A DNA stretch of 64,000 bases, from the NCBI RefSeq assembly GCF_900215205.1, contig NZ_OBDY01000002.1, positions 81,867-145,866 of the forward strand, read 5' to 3'. Position 1 is the first letter of the stretch. Each line of letters begins with the position of its first letter. Positions 24,582-34,461 of this stretch are shown here, one piece after another. A program made the translations under genes and the position numbers. The stretch is from Paractinoplanes atraurantiacus (GTDB lineage Bacteria > Actinomycetota > Actinomycetes > Mycobacteriales > Micromonosporaceae). A model generated the notes under the pieces. It had not been told where the DNA came from, did not search any database, and worked only from the letters and a program-made list of their open reading frames with translations.

Positions 24582-26018
24582 TCACTTCGCCTTCGTGATC
24601 GTCTGGTACTCGATGTACTGGGTGAGGCCGACCGCCCCGTACTCACGCCCGATCCCGCTGGTCTTGAAGCCGCCGAACGGGCCGTCGAAGCCGATCGGGG
24701 CGCCGTTGACGGTGACCGTGCCGGTGCGGAGGCGGCGGGCCACGGCGAGCGCCCGCGACGGGTCGGCCGACCAGACGCCGCCGGACAGGCCGTACTCGGA
24801 GTCGTTGGCGATGCGGACGGCGTCGTCCTCGTCGTCGTAGGCGATGACCGCCAGCACCGGCCCGAAGATCTCCTCCTGGGCGATGCGCATGCTGTTGTCG
24901 ACGTCCGCGAACAGCGTCGGCGTGACGTAGAAGCCCTTGTCGAGACCTTCCGGGATCTGCGATCCGCCGACCACCAGCGTCGCCCCCTCGGCCACGCCCA
25001 GGTCGATGTAGTCGCGGACGCGCTGCTGCTGGTCGGCCCGGACCATCGGCCCGATGAAGACGGAAGGGTCGGTCGGATCGCCGACCTTGGCCGACTTCAC
25101 CATCTCGGCCAGGGCCGCCACGATCTCGTCGTAGCGGCTGCGCGGGGCCAGGATGCGGGTCTGTGCGATGCACGACTCGCCGTTGTTGAGCAGCGAGCCG
25201 AACTTCAAGCCGGCCGTCACCGACGGAAGCGAGACGTCGTCCAGGATGATCGCGGCCGACTTGCCGCCCAGCTCCAGGCTGACCCGCTTGAGCTGCTCAC
25301 CCGCGAGTGAGGCGATCCGGCGACCGGCCCGGGTCGAGCCGGTGAACGCGATCTTGTCGACGCCCGGGTGCTTGACCAGGTGCTCGCTGGTCTCGCGGTC
25401 GGCGGCCAGGACGCTGATCATGCCTTCGGGCACGCCGGCCTCGGACAGGAGCGACGCCAGCAGGTTCATGCTCAGCGTGTTCTCGGGCGAGACCTTGAGG
25501 ATGACCGCGTTTCCGGCCAGCAGAGCCGGGATGATCTTCGCGTTGGCCGCCGAGAACGGCGAATTCCACGGGATGATCGCCGCTACCACGCCGACCGGCA
25601 CCCGGCGTACGACCGAAGTGAATGGAGCGCCGGGGTCGGAAGGCGCAAGCGTCTCCTCCCAGCCGAATGTTTCCGCCGCTTTCAGAAAGGAATTGGCCTG
25701 GCGGGAGAGGCCCGGCTGGCCGGCCTGGCAGAACCACAGCGCGGAACCATTTTCGGCAGCGATGACCGAGGCGATTTCGTCGGCCCGCTGTTCGCGAAGC
25801 GAGTTGTAACGGCGGAGTACGGCGATGCGTTCCGCGGGCGACAGATGTGGCCCATTGTCGAAGACGTTCCGCGCGATCTCGACGGCCCGGTCGATGTCGG
25901 CCGGCTGCGCCTGGACGACCTGCGCGATCACCGATTGGTCATGCGGCGACACGATGTCGTGCGGGGTGGGATCGGACGGCTCGGTCCAGACGCCGCCGAG
26001 AAAGAGCTTGGTGTTCAT
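24582..26018 (-). CDS. NAD(P)-dependent aldehyde dehydrogenase
   Basis: 478 residues. ATG at 26018 follows GGAGG and overlaps the MFS stop (ATGA). Motifs: IIPWNSPFSAANAKIIPALLAGN, FTGSTRAGRRI, catalytic Glu in LELGGKSA, catalytic Cys in NNGESCIAQTRIL, and EEIFGPVLAVI. It oxidises an aldehyde to an acid. The start MNTKLFLGGVWTEPSDPTPH and the tail QYIEYQTI place it in the broad class-1/2 family; no substrate can be named. Confidence 0.9.
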   Translation of the reverse strand: MNTKLFLGGVWTEPSDPTPHDIVSPHDQSVIAQVVQAQPADIDRAVEIARNVFDNGPHLSPAERIAVLRRYNSLREQRADEIASVIAAENGSALWFCQAGQPGLSRQANSFLKAAETFGWEETLAPSDPGAPFTSVVRRVPVGVVAAIIPWNSPFSAANAKIIPALLAGNAVILKVSPENTLSMNLLASLLSEAGVPEGMISVLAADRETSEHLVKHPGVDKIAFTGSTRAGRRIASLAGEQLKRVSLELGGKSAAIILDDVSLPSVTAGLKFGSLLNNGESCIAQTRILAPRSRYDEIVAALAEMVKSAKVGDPTDPSVFIGPMVRADQQQRVRDYIDLGVAEGATLVVGGSQIPEGLDKGFYVTPTLFADVDNSMRIAQEEIFGPVLAVIAYDDEDDAVRIANDSEYGLSGGVWSADPSRALAVARRLRTGTVTVNGAPIGFDGPFGGFKTSGIGREYGAVGLTQYIEYQTITKAK

Positions 26019-27406
26019 GATGCCTCCACTAGAACAGGGGTTTTCGAGGAAAATCCGGTGACGATCGCGACGACGATTCCCAGGGCCAGCGCGGCGACGA
26101 AGAAATAGACGGACCCGGTGAACGCGGCGTGAAAGGCGGCCACCTTTCCGTCCGGCAGTGCGTCGGCGTACACAATCGTCAAAATCGCGATGCCGAGCGA
26201 TCCGCCGACCTGGTGCGCCACATTGACCAGGCCGGACGCGGCGCCGGCGTCCTGCGGCTCGACGTCGGCCACGCCACCGTTGGTCATCAAGATGATCGCG
26301 ATGCCCTGACCGATTCCGATCACCAGCAGGGGCAGCAAGACGTCCGGGAAGTAGGTCGATCCGGCCGAGACCCGCGAGAGCCACCATGTGCCGATCAGTG
26401 CGATCGTCAGCGAGGCGACGAGAAGCACGGGACGGCCCAGCCTCGCCAGGAGCGGCCTGACCACGTACACCATCGCGAAGAACATGCCCGTGACCGGGAC
26501 ATAGGCGAAGCCAGTCTGTAGCGCGCTGAGGCCGAGCACCTCCTGCAGATATTGGCTCAGGAAGTAGAAGACGGCGAAATTCCCGCCGACGATCAAAAGC
26601 CTTCCCGCGTACGCACCGGAGCGCTCGACGTTCGCGAAGAGGCGCAACGGGGTGATCGGCTGAGCCACGACCCGCTCGATGAGGACGAAAGCGATCAGCA
26701 GAACCACGCCCGCGGCCAGCGAGACGATCGTCGTCACGTCGCCCCATCCGGCCTCGGAAGCCTGGATGAAGCCGTACACGAGCGCCGTCATGCCCAGCGT
26801 CGAGGTGAGCGCACCACCGAGGTCGAAGCTGCCCTTGCTGCGGGCGGTGTCGGCCAGGAAACGTGGGGCGAGCGCCGTGATGACCAGGCCGATCGGCACG
26901 TTGACCAGCAGTCCCCAGCGCCAGGACAGCAGGTCGGTGAAGACGCCGCCGATCACGATGCCGACGCTGCCGCCGGCGCCGATCACCGCGCTGTACAGGG
27001 CGATCAGCCGGGCCCGGTCGGCGGCGTCGCGGGAGCCGGCGACCAGCAGCGCCAAGGTCGACGGGACCGCGAGGGAGGCCGCCACACCCTGCGCCGCGCG
27101 GGCCGCGATCAGGAACGGGCCGGTCGGCGCGAGGCCGGCGGCGAGCGAGGCCAGGGTGAACAGCGCGATCCCGCCGACGAATACGCGGCGGCGGCCGAGC
27201 AGGTCACCGGCCCGGGCGCCGAGCAGCAGGAGGCCGCCGAACGCGAGCACGTACGCGTTCTGCACCCAGGACAGCGCGCCCTGGGAGAAGTCGAACTGCT
27301 GCTGGACCTTCGGCAGCGCGGTGGTGATGATCGAGGTGTCGAGGGTCATCATCAGCTGGGATCCGAGGATCAGCGTCAGCGCGACCCGGCGCGGCGGCGG
27401 TGGCAT
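26015..27406 (-). CDS. MFS drug-type efflux transporter (DHA2, 14 membrane segments)
   Basis: 463 residues, first gene of the MFS-ALDH-SDR operon. Family marks include LMMTLDTSIITTALPKVQ (motif D1), GARAGDLLGRRRVF (motif A) and IGAGGSVGIVIGGVFTDLLSWRWGLLVNVPIG (motif C). Fourteen hydrophobic segments fit the DHA2 group of proton-driven exporters. No TetR or MarR regulator gene lies next to it. The 206 bp upstream are shared with the divergent CE15 gene. Confidence 0.9.
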   Translation of the reverse strand: MPPPPRRVALTLILGSQLMMTLDTSIITTALPKVQQQFDFSQGALSWVQNAYVLAFGGLLLLGARAGDLLGRRRVFVGGIALFTLASLAAGLAPTGPFLIAARAAQGVAASLAVPSTLALLVAGSRDAADRARLIALYSAVIGAGGSVGIVIGGVFTDLLSWRWGLLVNVPIGLVITALAPRFLADTARSKGSFDLGGALTSTLGMTALVYGFIQASEAGWGDVTTIVSLAAGVVLLIAFVLIERVVAQPITPLRLFANVERSGAYAGRLLIVGGNFAVFYFLSQYLQEVLGLSALQTGFAYVPVTGMFFAMVYVVRPLLARLGRPVLLVASLTIALIGTWWLSRVSAGSTYFPDVLLPLLVIGIGQGIAIILMTNGGVADVEPQDAGAASGLVNVAHQVGGSLGIAILTIVYADALPDGKVAAFHAAFTGSVYFFVAALALGIVVAIVTGFSSKTPVLVEAS

Positions 27407-27535
27407 CGAAACTTTCCTTCCGTCATTTCTTCCTCAGCGACCATTGCCCCGCCGGGTCCCCGGGTGCCCCCGTGCCCGACCCTGGTCCCGGTGCTGGTGC
27501 CCGCCGTCACACCGCCCGGAAGTTTCCGATACTTA

Positions 27536-27565
27536 TTGACTTGTTTCGATGCACGGGTCGACACT
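27536..27565 (+). promoter_or_regulatory. promoter of the CE15 gene
   Basis: TTGACT (27536-27541) and GACACT (27560-27565) spaced 18 nt, 8 nt ahead of a CebR box. The same TTGACTTG start is seen before the GH9 gene, supporting this reading. Confidence 0.5.
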
Positions 27566-27573
27566 GAGGACCC

Positions 27574-27587
27574 CGGGAGCGCTCCCA
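27574..27587. promoter_or_regulatory. CebR-type operator before the CE15 gene
   Basis: CGGGAGCGCTCCCA matches 13 of 14 bases of the CebR box TGGGAGCGCTCCCA, known in Streptomyces as the binding site of the cellobiose-responsive LacI-family repressor. It lies just downstream of the predicted -10. Confidence 0.8.
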
Positions 27588-27612
27588 AACCCCGTCCCCG
27601 GAGGGAGTCCCA

Positions 27613-29148
27613 GTGATTCTCAAGATCGCGGTTCTCGTGGCCGCGCTGGCGATCACGGCCGCGCCGGTCGAGAACGAGGGCACCGGCTGCCCCGTGTCCG
27701 TCCCGGCCACGCTGACCAGCAACGCCAAGCTGCCCGACCCGTTCCGCAGGATCGACGGAAGCCGCATCACGACCACCGGCGAGTGGACCTGCCGGCGGGA
27801 GGAGATCAAAAAGCTTTCCGAGCGTTATGTGTACGGCGAGAAGCCCACCCGGCCGCAAAGCGTGACCGGCACGGTGACCGCCTCCGCGATCACCGTGAAC
27901 GTGGCCGACCAGGGCCGCAGCTCCAACTTCTCGGCCCGGGTCGAGCTGCCCGGCGGCACCGGCCCGTTCCCGGCCGTCGTCGTGTACGGCGGCTTCGGCG
28001 CCGACACCGCGGCCATCAAAGCGGCCGGTGCGGCTGTGATCAACTACGACCCGTACACCGTGGGCCGAGAAGGAACTCCGCGGAACAACAAGCAGGGCGC
28101 GTTCTACAGCGTCTACGGCTCGTCGAGCCCGACCGGCCTGCTCATGGCCTGGTCGTGGGGCGTCAGCCGGATCATCGACGTGCTCGAGCAGTCCGGCGGC
28201 ACCATCCTGCGGGCCGACGCCACCGGCGTGACCGGCTGCTCCCGCTTCGGCAAGGGCGCCTTCGTGGCCGGCGCGTTCGACCAGCGCATCGCCCTGACCA
28301 TGCCGATCGAGTCGGGCAGCGCCGGCGTGCCCATCTTCCGCGGCATCCCGGGCGAAGGCGCACAGAGCCTGAGCAGCGCCTACGGCGAACAGCCATGGCT
28401 GGGCGACGCCTTCGGCTCGTTCACCTCCGACCCGTCCCGGCTGCCGGTGGACACGCACGAGATGGTGGCGATGGTCGCCCCGCGCGGTCTGTTCATCATG
28501 GACAACCCGCACATCGCGAACCTCGGCCCCCGCTCGGCGAGCGTGGCGGCGCTGGCCGGGGCCGAGGTCTACAAGGCAGTGGGCGCCACCGAGAACATCA
28601 CCTACTGGTCGGACGTCCAGGACGGCACCCATTGCGCCAGCCGCCCGGAGTGGCGGGCTCCTCTGACCGCCAACCTCCAGAAGTTCCTGCGCGGCACCGC
28701 CGCGACCACCGGCGGCATGCGCATCTCCAGCAAGGCCCAGGGCCGCCTGGCTGATTGGATCGATTGGACGACGCCCACGTTGGGCGGTGGAGGCCCTACT
28801 ACGCCTCCACCTACTACTACGCCGCCTCCTCCTACCACTACGCCGCCGCCGACCGGCGCCGGCTGCTCTGCTTCGGTCACGCTGAATTCGTGGTCCGGCG
28901 GCTTCGTGGCGACCGTACGGGTGACGGCCGGTGCCGCCGCGCTGACCGGCTGGAACGTCGGGCTGACACTCCCGGCCGGCGCCACCATCGCGAACGCCTG
29001 GAACGCCAACCGCAGCGCCACCAGCGGCGCCGTCCAGTTCACCAACGTCGCCTACAACGGCGCCCTGCCACCCGGCGGCGCCACCGAATTCGGCTTCCAG
29101 GCCACCGGCAACAGCGCCGCGATGACGCCGACCTGCACCGCCACATGA
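27613..29148 (+). CDS. glucuronoyl esterase CE15 with C-terminal CBM2
   Basis: 511 residues from GTG. A short signal peptide precedes a CE15 catalytic domain (about 25-380) with the diagnostic GVTGCSRFGKGAFVAGAF (nucleophile S210), acid-residue region MPIESGSAG and the catalytic His in DGTHCASRPEW. A Thr/Pro linker (about 395-415) leads to a CBM2 (Cys-bounded, SWSGGFVATVRV to MTPTC). The enzyme cleaves ester bonds between lignin and glucuronic acid on xylan, outside the cell. It is under a CebR box and stands alone. Confidence 0.92.
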   Translation: MILKIAVLVAALAITAAPVENEGTGCPVSVPATLTSNAKLPDPFRRIDGSRITTTGEWTCRREEIKKLSERYVYGEKPTRPQSVTGTVTASAITVNVADQGRSSNFSARVELPGGTGPFPAVVVYGGFGADTAAIKAAGAAVINYDPYTVGREGTPRNNKQGAFYSVYGSSSPTGLLMAWSWGVSRIIDVLEQSGGTILRADATGVTGCSRFGKGAFVAGAFDQRIALTMPIESGSAGVPIFRGIPGEGAQSLSSAYGEQPWLGDAFGSFTSDPSRLPVDTHEMVAMVAPRGLFIMDNPHIANLGPRSASVAALAGAEVYKAVGATENITYWSDVQDGTHCASRPEWRAPLTANLQKFLRGTAATTGGMRISSKAQGRLADWIDWTTPTLGGGGPTTPPPTTTPPPPTTTPPPTGAGCSASVTLNSWSGGFVATVRVTAGAAALTGWNVGLTLPAGATIANAWNANRSATSGAVQFTNVAYNGALPPGGATEFGFQATGNSAAMTPTCTAT

Positions 29149-29416
29149 GCTCCCCGGGAGGCTGCTGGTACTGACGCGGCCCATCTCCCGTGGAAGCCCA
29201 GCCTGGTGCGGTCGCCGACCCCACGCGACCGATTCCTGGGCCGGGCTGGGCTTCCTGGGCGACGCGGACGGCGCACCGGGCCGCAGCCGCCGGATCGCCG
29301 CTCGACCTCGAAAGGCCGCGGGAGGCCTACTGCCGAGGCCCAGGACGTGCGGCTTTCTGCACGCTGCGCGTCGACGTCGAACATCTTCGTGGCCCCGGCC
29401 AACACCGATTTCGAGC
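29149..29416. other. intergenic stretch without supported gene
   Basis: I see no intact gene, RNA or operator here. It lies between the CE15 gene and decayed kinase fragments and may be older, unrecognisable remains of the same gene. Confidence 0.5.
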
Positions 29417-29750
29417 GCGCCGCACGGCGGCACGATCGTGGTGTCGTCGCGGCCGGGTGAGGGCTCGACCTTCACTCTCCACGTGCCCGACGACGTCCGC
29501 GATGCCTTCGCGCTGACCGCTGCTCGCACACATCGGAAATCCGGGCGGGTATTTCATCGCCCGCAAGATCCGGCAGGATCTGCGTTTCGAGAACCTGCTC
29601 ATCGTCTTTCTCGTGCCGGACGCTTCACCGGGCGCCCTCGAGCCGGCCACCGAAGCCGGCGCCACCGGCATCCTGCTCAAGCCAGTCGATCTCGATGATC
29701 TGTTCGAGCTGATGGTCTCGTGGATCACCGTGGAGCCGGGCGGGCAGTAG
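29417..29750 (+). pseudogene. remains of a hybrid sensor kinase (HATPase end and receiver end)
   Basis: Two fragments in different frames. At 29423-29494 the frame reads HGGTIVVSSRPGEGSTFTLH and PDD, the typical last strands of a histidine-kinase ATPase domain. At 29544-29750 another frame reads GYFIARKIRQDLRFENLLIV through GATGILLKPVDLDDLFELM to a TAG, the last half of a receiver domain with its conserved Lys-Pro. Start, phospho-histidine, ATP-binding boxes and the receiver aspartate are missing, and the two parts are out of frame, so this is a relic. Confidence 0.7.
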
Positions 29751-29913
29751 GGCCGGATATCTCCCCGACGGCTTTCTGACAGGGCTCCGGCTGGTCATTG
29801 ACTTGACCTAGAAATCGAGAGAAAGCTGGGTGCACGTTTCTCGCCGCGCCGCAGACAAATGATTCTCGGCGGGCATTTCTTTCGTGCTTTTTCTTTGGGG
29901 GGAAGGGCGTGTC

Positions 29914-30939
29914 ATGGAAAAGCTGAGGTATTGCGCCGCACCGCCGCGCACCATGCCGGTGCTGCCGTCCGACATGCCGGCCGATCGGCGGCGGGCGATC
30001 ATCGTGAGCCGGGTGATGTGGGCGAACGGGACGAAGCTGCGCTACGCCTTCATGGAGACCGGCCGCGACGACCAGAAAGCCGTGGTCCGCGAGTCGTTCG
30101 CCGAGTGGAAGGGCATCGGGATCGGCCTCGACTTCGAAGAGGTGACCTCGCTCGCCGAGGCCGAGGTCCGCGTCGGATTCGAGCAGGGCGACGGCTCGTG
30201 GTCCTATCTCGGCCGTGACGTGCTGGGCATCGGTCAGAACGACCGGACCATGAACTTCGGATGGGACCTGACGACGCCGTACGGCCGGACGACCGCCCGC
30301 CACGAGATCGGGCACACGCTCGGCCTGCCCCACGAGCACCAGAACCCGAACGCCGGCATCGTCTGGGACGAGGAGGCCGTCTACGCCTTCCTGGGCGCCC
30401 CGCCGAACAACTGGCCGCGCGAGACCACGTTCCACAACGTGCTCCGCAAGCTCGACCCGGCCGAGGTCAAAGGCTCCGACTGGGATCCCGAGTCCGTCAT
30501 GGAGTACAGCTTCCCGAGCGGTCTGGTGATCAGCCCGGAGGAGTACAAGACGAACGGCATCCGCCCGCCCGGCACCATTTCGAAGATCGACCAGGAGCAG
30601 GTGCTGATCTGGTATCCGGGTCTTCAGCCGCAACTGCCGCGCCTGACGCCGTTCCAGTCCACGCCGATGAGCCTGAAACCGGGCGAGCAGTTCAACGCCG
30701 AGATCGTCCCGGACGCGAGCCGCGAGTACAGCATCGGCACGTTCGGCGCGGCCGACGTCGTGCTCGTGCTCTTCGAGGAGGTCGACGGCGAGTTGCGCTA
30801 CCTGGCCGGCGACGACGACAGCGGCGAGGACCGCAACGCGCTGATCAACGTCAAGCTCTTCGCGGGCCGCCGTTATGTGGTCCGGGCCCGGCTGTATTAC
30901 GCGTGGGCTTCGGGCGAGTCCGCGGTCATGTACTGGTGA
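29914..30939 (+). CDS. metzincin zinc metalloprotease without signal peptide
   Basis: 341 residues from ATG at 29914 (GGAAGGG upstream). The zinc site HEIGHTLGLPHEH begins at H130 (H130, H134, H140, catalytic E131) and the Met-turn is SVMEYSFP (M196), so this is a metzincin, closest to the astacin/M12A-like bacterial group. A beta-rich C-terminal domain (about 245-341) resembles a pre-peptidase type domain. No signal peptide or membrane segment is visible from any nearby start, which is odd for a protease of this class. Its stop overlaps the GTG of a lipoprotein gene, so the pair is coupled. Confidence 0.85.
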   Translation: MEKLRYCAAPPRTMPVLPSDMPADRRRAIIVSRVMWANGTKLRYAFMETGRDDQKAVVRESFAEWKGIGIGLDFEEVTSLAEAEVRVGFEQGDGSWSYLGRDVLGIGQNDRTMNFGWDLTTPYGRTTARHEIGHTLGLPHEHQNPNAGIVWDEEAVYAFLGAPPNNWPRETTFHNVLRKLDPAEVKGSDWDPESVMEYSFPSGLVISPEEYKTNGIRPPGTISKIDQEQVLIWYPGLQPQLPRLTPFQSTPMSLKPGEQFNAEIVPDASREYSIGTFGAADVVLVLFEEVDGELRYLAGDDDSGEDRNALINVKLFAGRRYVVRARLYYAWASGESAVMYW

Positions 30940-31289
30940 ACGAAGCCTCTCGTTCCCGCGCGGCCCTGCCGGCGGCCGCTCTGCTGGCGACCGTCCTGCT
31001 CCTCGGCGCCTGCGACACACCGTCGCAGGCCGACGAGGGCGTCCGCGGTCGCGTCCTCGACGGAGCCGGCGCGCCCATCACCGGCGCGACAGTGACCCGC
31101 CGCGCGATCGGCCCCTCCTCCTCGCCCGACCTGAAGGTGGTGACCACCGACCGGGACGGCCGCTACGACTGGCCCCTGGACCCGGGCGTCTGGGAGCTGG
31201 AGTTCACCGCCCGCGACCACAGTCCCGCCACCGTCGGAGTCACGGTGGCCGACGGCCAGTGGCAGACGATCGACATCAAGCTGCGATAG
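30936..31289 (+). CDS. lipoprotein with carboxypeptidase-regulatory-like domain
   Basis: 117 residues from a GTG overlapping the protease stop (GTGA). A basic start and hydrophobic core lead to LLLGAC (lipidated C26). The rest, GVRGRVLDGAGAPITGATVT to TDRDGRYDWPLDPGVWELEF and a final TIDIKLR, is one beta-sandwich of the CarboxypepD_reg/CNA-B-like type, a surface adhesion or structural module. Co-translation with the protease suggests it is a partner, substrate or inhibitor; this is inference. Confidence 0.78.
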   Translation: MNEASRSRAALPAAALLATVLLLGACDTPSQADEGVRGRVLDGAGAPITGATVTRRAIGPSSSPDLKVVTTDRDGRYDWPLDPGVWELEFTARDHSPATVGVTVADGQWQTIDIKLR

Positions 31290-31320
31290 ACGCCCCTCTC
31301 GACGTATCGCTGTTCGTCGA

Positions 31321-31349
31321 TTGACTTGACGTAACACGCTGTTGACAAT
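31321..31349 (+). promoter_or_regulatory. promoter of the GH9 cellulase gene
   Basis: TTGACT (31321-31326) and GACAAT (31344-31349) spaced 17 nt, ending 8 nt before the CebR box, the same geometry as at the CE15 gene. Confidence 0.5.
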
Positions 31350-31357
31350 AGGGATCC

Positions 31358-31371
31358 TGGGAGCGCTCCCA
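31358..31371. promoter_or_regulatory. CebR operator before the GH9 gene
   Basis: A perfect 14-bp TGGGAGCGCTCCCA. It lies just after the predicted -10, where a bound LacI-type repressor would block initiation. Confidence 0.88.
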
Positions 31372-31391
31372 GATTGTCGGAAGGATCCCTA

Positions 31392-34300
31392 GTGACTCCA
31401 CACCTGCGCAGGCGGGTCACCGTCCTGATCTCGGCCGCGGCGGCGACGCTGGCGCTGACGTCCCTGACGATTCAACCGGCGTCGGCCGAACCGGCGCAGC
31501 ACATCACCAACGGCGACTTCACCACCGGGACGGCCGGCTGGTGGTCCACCGACAACGCGCCGCTGTCAGCCACCGGCGGCGAGCTCTGCGCCGAGGTTCC
31601 CGGCGGCACCACCAACGCCTGGGACGTCAGCCTCGGCTACAACGGCGTTCCTCTCGCGAATGGCGACGCCTACCAGCTCAGCTTCCGCGCGCACAGCAGC
31701 GCGCCGGTCACCGTCCGAGCGAACGTGCAGCTCAACGAGGCGCCCTACACCGCAGTGCTGTCCCGGGCGGTCGCCCTGACCACCTCGGCGCAGACGTTCG
31801 AGCACGCCTTCACCTCCACCCTGGACTCGGCCGACGGCACGCTGACGTTCCAGCTCGGCGGCAGCGCCGACCCGTACACCTTCTGCCTCGACGACGTCTC
31901 GCTGACCAGCGACGCCGCCGCCCCGCCGGCCGGCCCCGAGCAGTTGGAGAACGGCGACTTCGCCGACGGCACCGCGGGCTGGTACTCCTACGGCACCACG
32001 GCCACGGGAGTCGAGGACGGGCAGCTGTGCGCCACCGTGCCGTCCGGACTGGCCAACCCCTGGGACGCCGGCATCGGGCAGAACAACGTCGCCCTGAAGG
32101 CGGGATCCTCGTACACGCTGTCGTTCGACGCCACGGCCGCACCCGGCGCCACCGTACGGGCGGCCGTTCAGCTCGGCGCCGACCCGTACACGTCGTACTT
32201 CAGTCGCGATGTCGCCCTGACGCCCGCGCGGCAGCACCTGGAGTACACGTTCACCGCTTCCGAGGACACCGCCGCCGGCCAGGTGGCCTTCCAGGTCGGC
32301 GGCGGCGCCGCTGAATACCGGCTGTGCCTGGACAACGTGTCGTTGATCGGCGGCGAGGAGGAACCGCCGTACGTGCCCGAGACCGGGCCGCGGGTCCGGG
32401 TCAACCAGGTCGGTTATCTGCCGGGCGGGCCGAAGAAGGCGACGCTGGTCACCGAGGCCACCGAGGCCCTCGACTGGCAGCTCGAGAACGCCGCCGGGAC
32501 CGTGGTCACCTCGGGCCGGAGCACGCCGCGCGGCACGGACGCCGCCTCGGGCCAGAACGTGCACACCATCGACTTCTCCGCCTACGCCACCGCGGGGACC
32601 GGTTACACGCTCGTCGCCGACGGGCAGACCAGCTACCCGTTCGACATCTCCGGCACCGTCTACCAGCAGCTGCGCTCGGACGCCCTGCAGTTCTTCTCCA
32701 TCCAGCGCAGCGGCATCGCGATCGACGGCGATCTGGTCGGCGAGCAGTACGCCCGGCCGGCCGGTCACCTCGGCGTGGCCCCGAACAAGGGCGACACGAG
32801 CGTGCCGTGCCGGGCCGGCTCCTGCGACTACCGGCTGGACGTGCGGGGCGGCTGGTACGACGCGGGGGACCACGGTAAGTACGTGGTCAACGGCGGTATC
32901 GCCGTACAGCAGCTGATGAGCGGTTTCGAACGCACCAAGACCGCCGTCACCGCCGCACACGGCGCCGGACTGGCCGACAGCACCCTGCGAGTGCCCGAGC
33001 GCGGCAACAAGGTTCCCGACATCCTCGACGAGGCCCGCTGGGAGCTCGAGTTCCTGATGCGCATGCAGGTCCCGGCCGGTCAGCCGCTGGCCGGGATGGC
33101 CCACCACAAGATGCACGACGCCAACTGGACCGGCCTTCCGATGCAGCCCCAGGACGACCCCGAGCAGCGTGAGCTGCAGCCACCGTCGACGGCGGCCACG
33201 CTGAACCTGGCGGCCACGGCGGCCCAGTGCGCGCGGCTGTTCGCGCCGTACGACGCGGCGTTCTCGGCCAAGTGCCTCACCGCGTCCCGCACCGCGTACG
33301 CCGCGGCCAAGGCCCACCCGGCGATGATCGCGCGGGACCTGGGCGGCGGTGGTGGCAGCTACGGCGACGACGACGTCTCCGACGAGTTCTACTGGGCCGC
33401 GGCCGAGCTGTACCTGACCACCGGCGAGGCGGCGTTCCTGACCGACGTGACCGCGTCGCGGCACCACACCGGCGACGTCTTCGCGGCCACCGGCTTCGGC
33501 TGGGCCAGCACCGCGGCGCTGGGGCGGCTCGACCTGGCCACGGTGCCGAGCGCTCTGCCGGCGGCCGACCGGCAGCGGGTCCGCCAGTCGGTGGTGACCG
33601 CCGCCGACAACTATCTGGCGACCCTCGGCGCCCAGGCCTACGGGCTGCCGATGCCCGGCAACGCCGGCAGCTACTTCTGGGGCGCCAACAGCAACATCCT
33701 CAACAACGTCCAGGTGCTGGCCACCGCGTTCGACATGACCAGCGCGGCGAAATACCGCGACGGGGCGCTGCAGGGCGTCGACTACATCTTCGGCCGCAAC
33801 GCGCTGAACCAGTCGTACGTGACCGGCTGGGGCGAGAAGGCGTCTCAGAACCAGCACACCCGTATCTACGCCCACCAGAAGGACGCCACGCTGCCCCACC
33901 CGCCGGCCGGATCGCTGGCCGGCGGCGCGAACGCCGGGCTGGACGACCCGTACGCCAAGGCTCTGCTCACCGGTTGCAAGCCGATGTTCTGCTACGTCGA
34001 CGACATCGAGTCCTACGCGACAAACGAGGTGGCCATCAACTGGAACTCCGCCCTGGCCTGGGTGGCGTCCTTCCTGGCCGACCAGGGACGAAGTGAGCCG
34101 GCCCCGGCCGTGTCGTGCCGGGCCACCTACAGCAACTACGGCGACTGGGCGGACAAGACCGGGTTCACCGCGCAACTGGCCATCACCAACACCGGCACCA
34201 CGGTCATCGACGGTTGGGCCGCGCGCTTCGCCTTCCTCGGCGGCCAGCGCCTGCGCGAGGCGTGGTCGGCCGAGGCGGCGCAGTCCGGCGCCACGGTGAC

Positions 34301-34439
34301 GGCCCGCAACACCACCACGAACCGGCGCCTCCAACCTGGGGCGACGGTGTACTTCGGTTTCAACGCCACGACACCGGGCGGCCCGAACCCGGCGCCGGAA
34401 CTGATAACTCTCAATGGCGCGGCCTGCGCCCTGGCCTGA
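31392..34439 (+). CDS. GH9 endoglucanase/cellulase with two CBM4/9 modules and a CBM2
   Basis: 1015 residues from GTG at 31392 (GGAAGGA upstream). Signal peptide ending near PASAEP; two related carbohydrate-binding modules of the CBM4/9 type (about 30-165 and 180-315, each starting with NGDF); an Ig-like CelD_N domain (about 325-410, [15 protein letters not shown]); the GH9 barrel (about 420-900) with the base in [17 protein letters not shown] and acid Glu in [18 protein letters not shown]; and a C-terminal CBM2-like module. Secreted, acting on cellulose. Transcribed from its own CebR-controlled promoter. Confidence 0.93.
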   Translation: MTPHLRRRVTVLISAAAATLALTSLTIQPASAEPAQHITNGDFTTGTAGWWSTDNAPLSATGGELCAEVPGGTTNAWDVSLGYNGVPLANGDAYQLSFRAHSSAPVTVRANVQLNEAPYTAVLSRAVALTTSAQTFEHAFTSTLDSADGTLTFQLGGSADPYTFCLDDVSLTSDAAAPPAGPEQLENGDFADGTAGWYSYGTTATGVEDGQLCATVPSGLANPWDAGIGQNNVALKAGSSYTLSFDATAAPGATVRAAVQLGADPYTSYFSRDVALTPARQHLEYTFTASEDTAAGQVAFQVGGGAAEYRLCLDNVSLIGGEEEPPYVPETGPRVRVNQVGYLPGGPKKATLVTEATEALDWQLENAAGTVVTSGRSTPRGTDAASGQNVHTIDFSAYATAGTGYTLVADGQTSYPFDISGTVYQQLRSDALQFFSIQRSGIAIDGDLVGEQYARPAGHLGVAPNKGDTSVPCRAGSCDYRLDVRGGWYDAGDHGKYVVNGGIAVQQLMSGFERTKTAVTAAHGAGLADSTLRVPERGNKVPDILDEARWELEFLMRMQVPAGQPLAGMAHHKMHDANWTGLPMQPQDDPEQRELQPPSTAATLNLAATAAQCARLFAPYDAAFSAKCLTASRTAYAAAKAHPAMIARDLGGGGGSYGDDDVSDEFYWAAAELYLTTGEAAFLTDVTASRHHTGDVFAATGFGWASTAALGRLDLATVPSALPAADRQRVRQSVVTAADNYLATLGAQAYGLPMPGNAGSYFWGANSNILNNVQVLATAFDMTSAAKYRDGALQGVDYIFGRNALNQSYVTGWGEKASQNQHTRIYAHQKDATLPHPPAGSLAGGANAGLDDPYAKALLTGCKPMFCYVDDIESYATNEVAINWNSALAWVASFLADQGRSEPAPAVSCRATYSNYGDWADKTGFTAQLAITNTGTTVIDGWAARFAFLGGQRLREAWSAEAAQSGATVTARNTTTNRRLQPGATVYFGFNATTPGGPNPAPELITLNGAACALA

Positions 34440-34461
34440 GCCGGGATGGCATCATCGGGCG

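Noticed and set aside
29206..29460. Open frame of 84 codons before the kinase relic
   Set aside because: Arg/Pro/Gly-rich, no start signal, no family; probably decayed sequence.
31566..34334. A 922-codon minus-strand frame opposite the GH9 gene
   Set aside because: Antisense shadow of a clear multidomain cellulase; no motifs.
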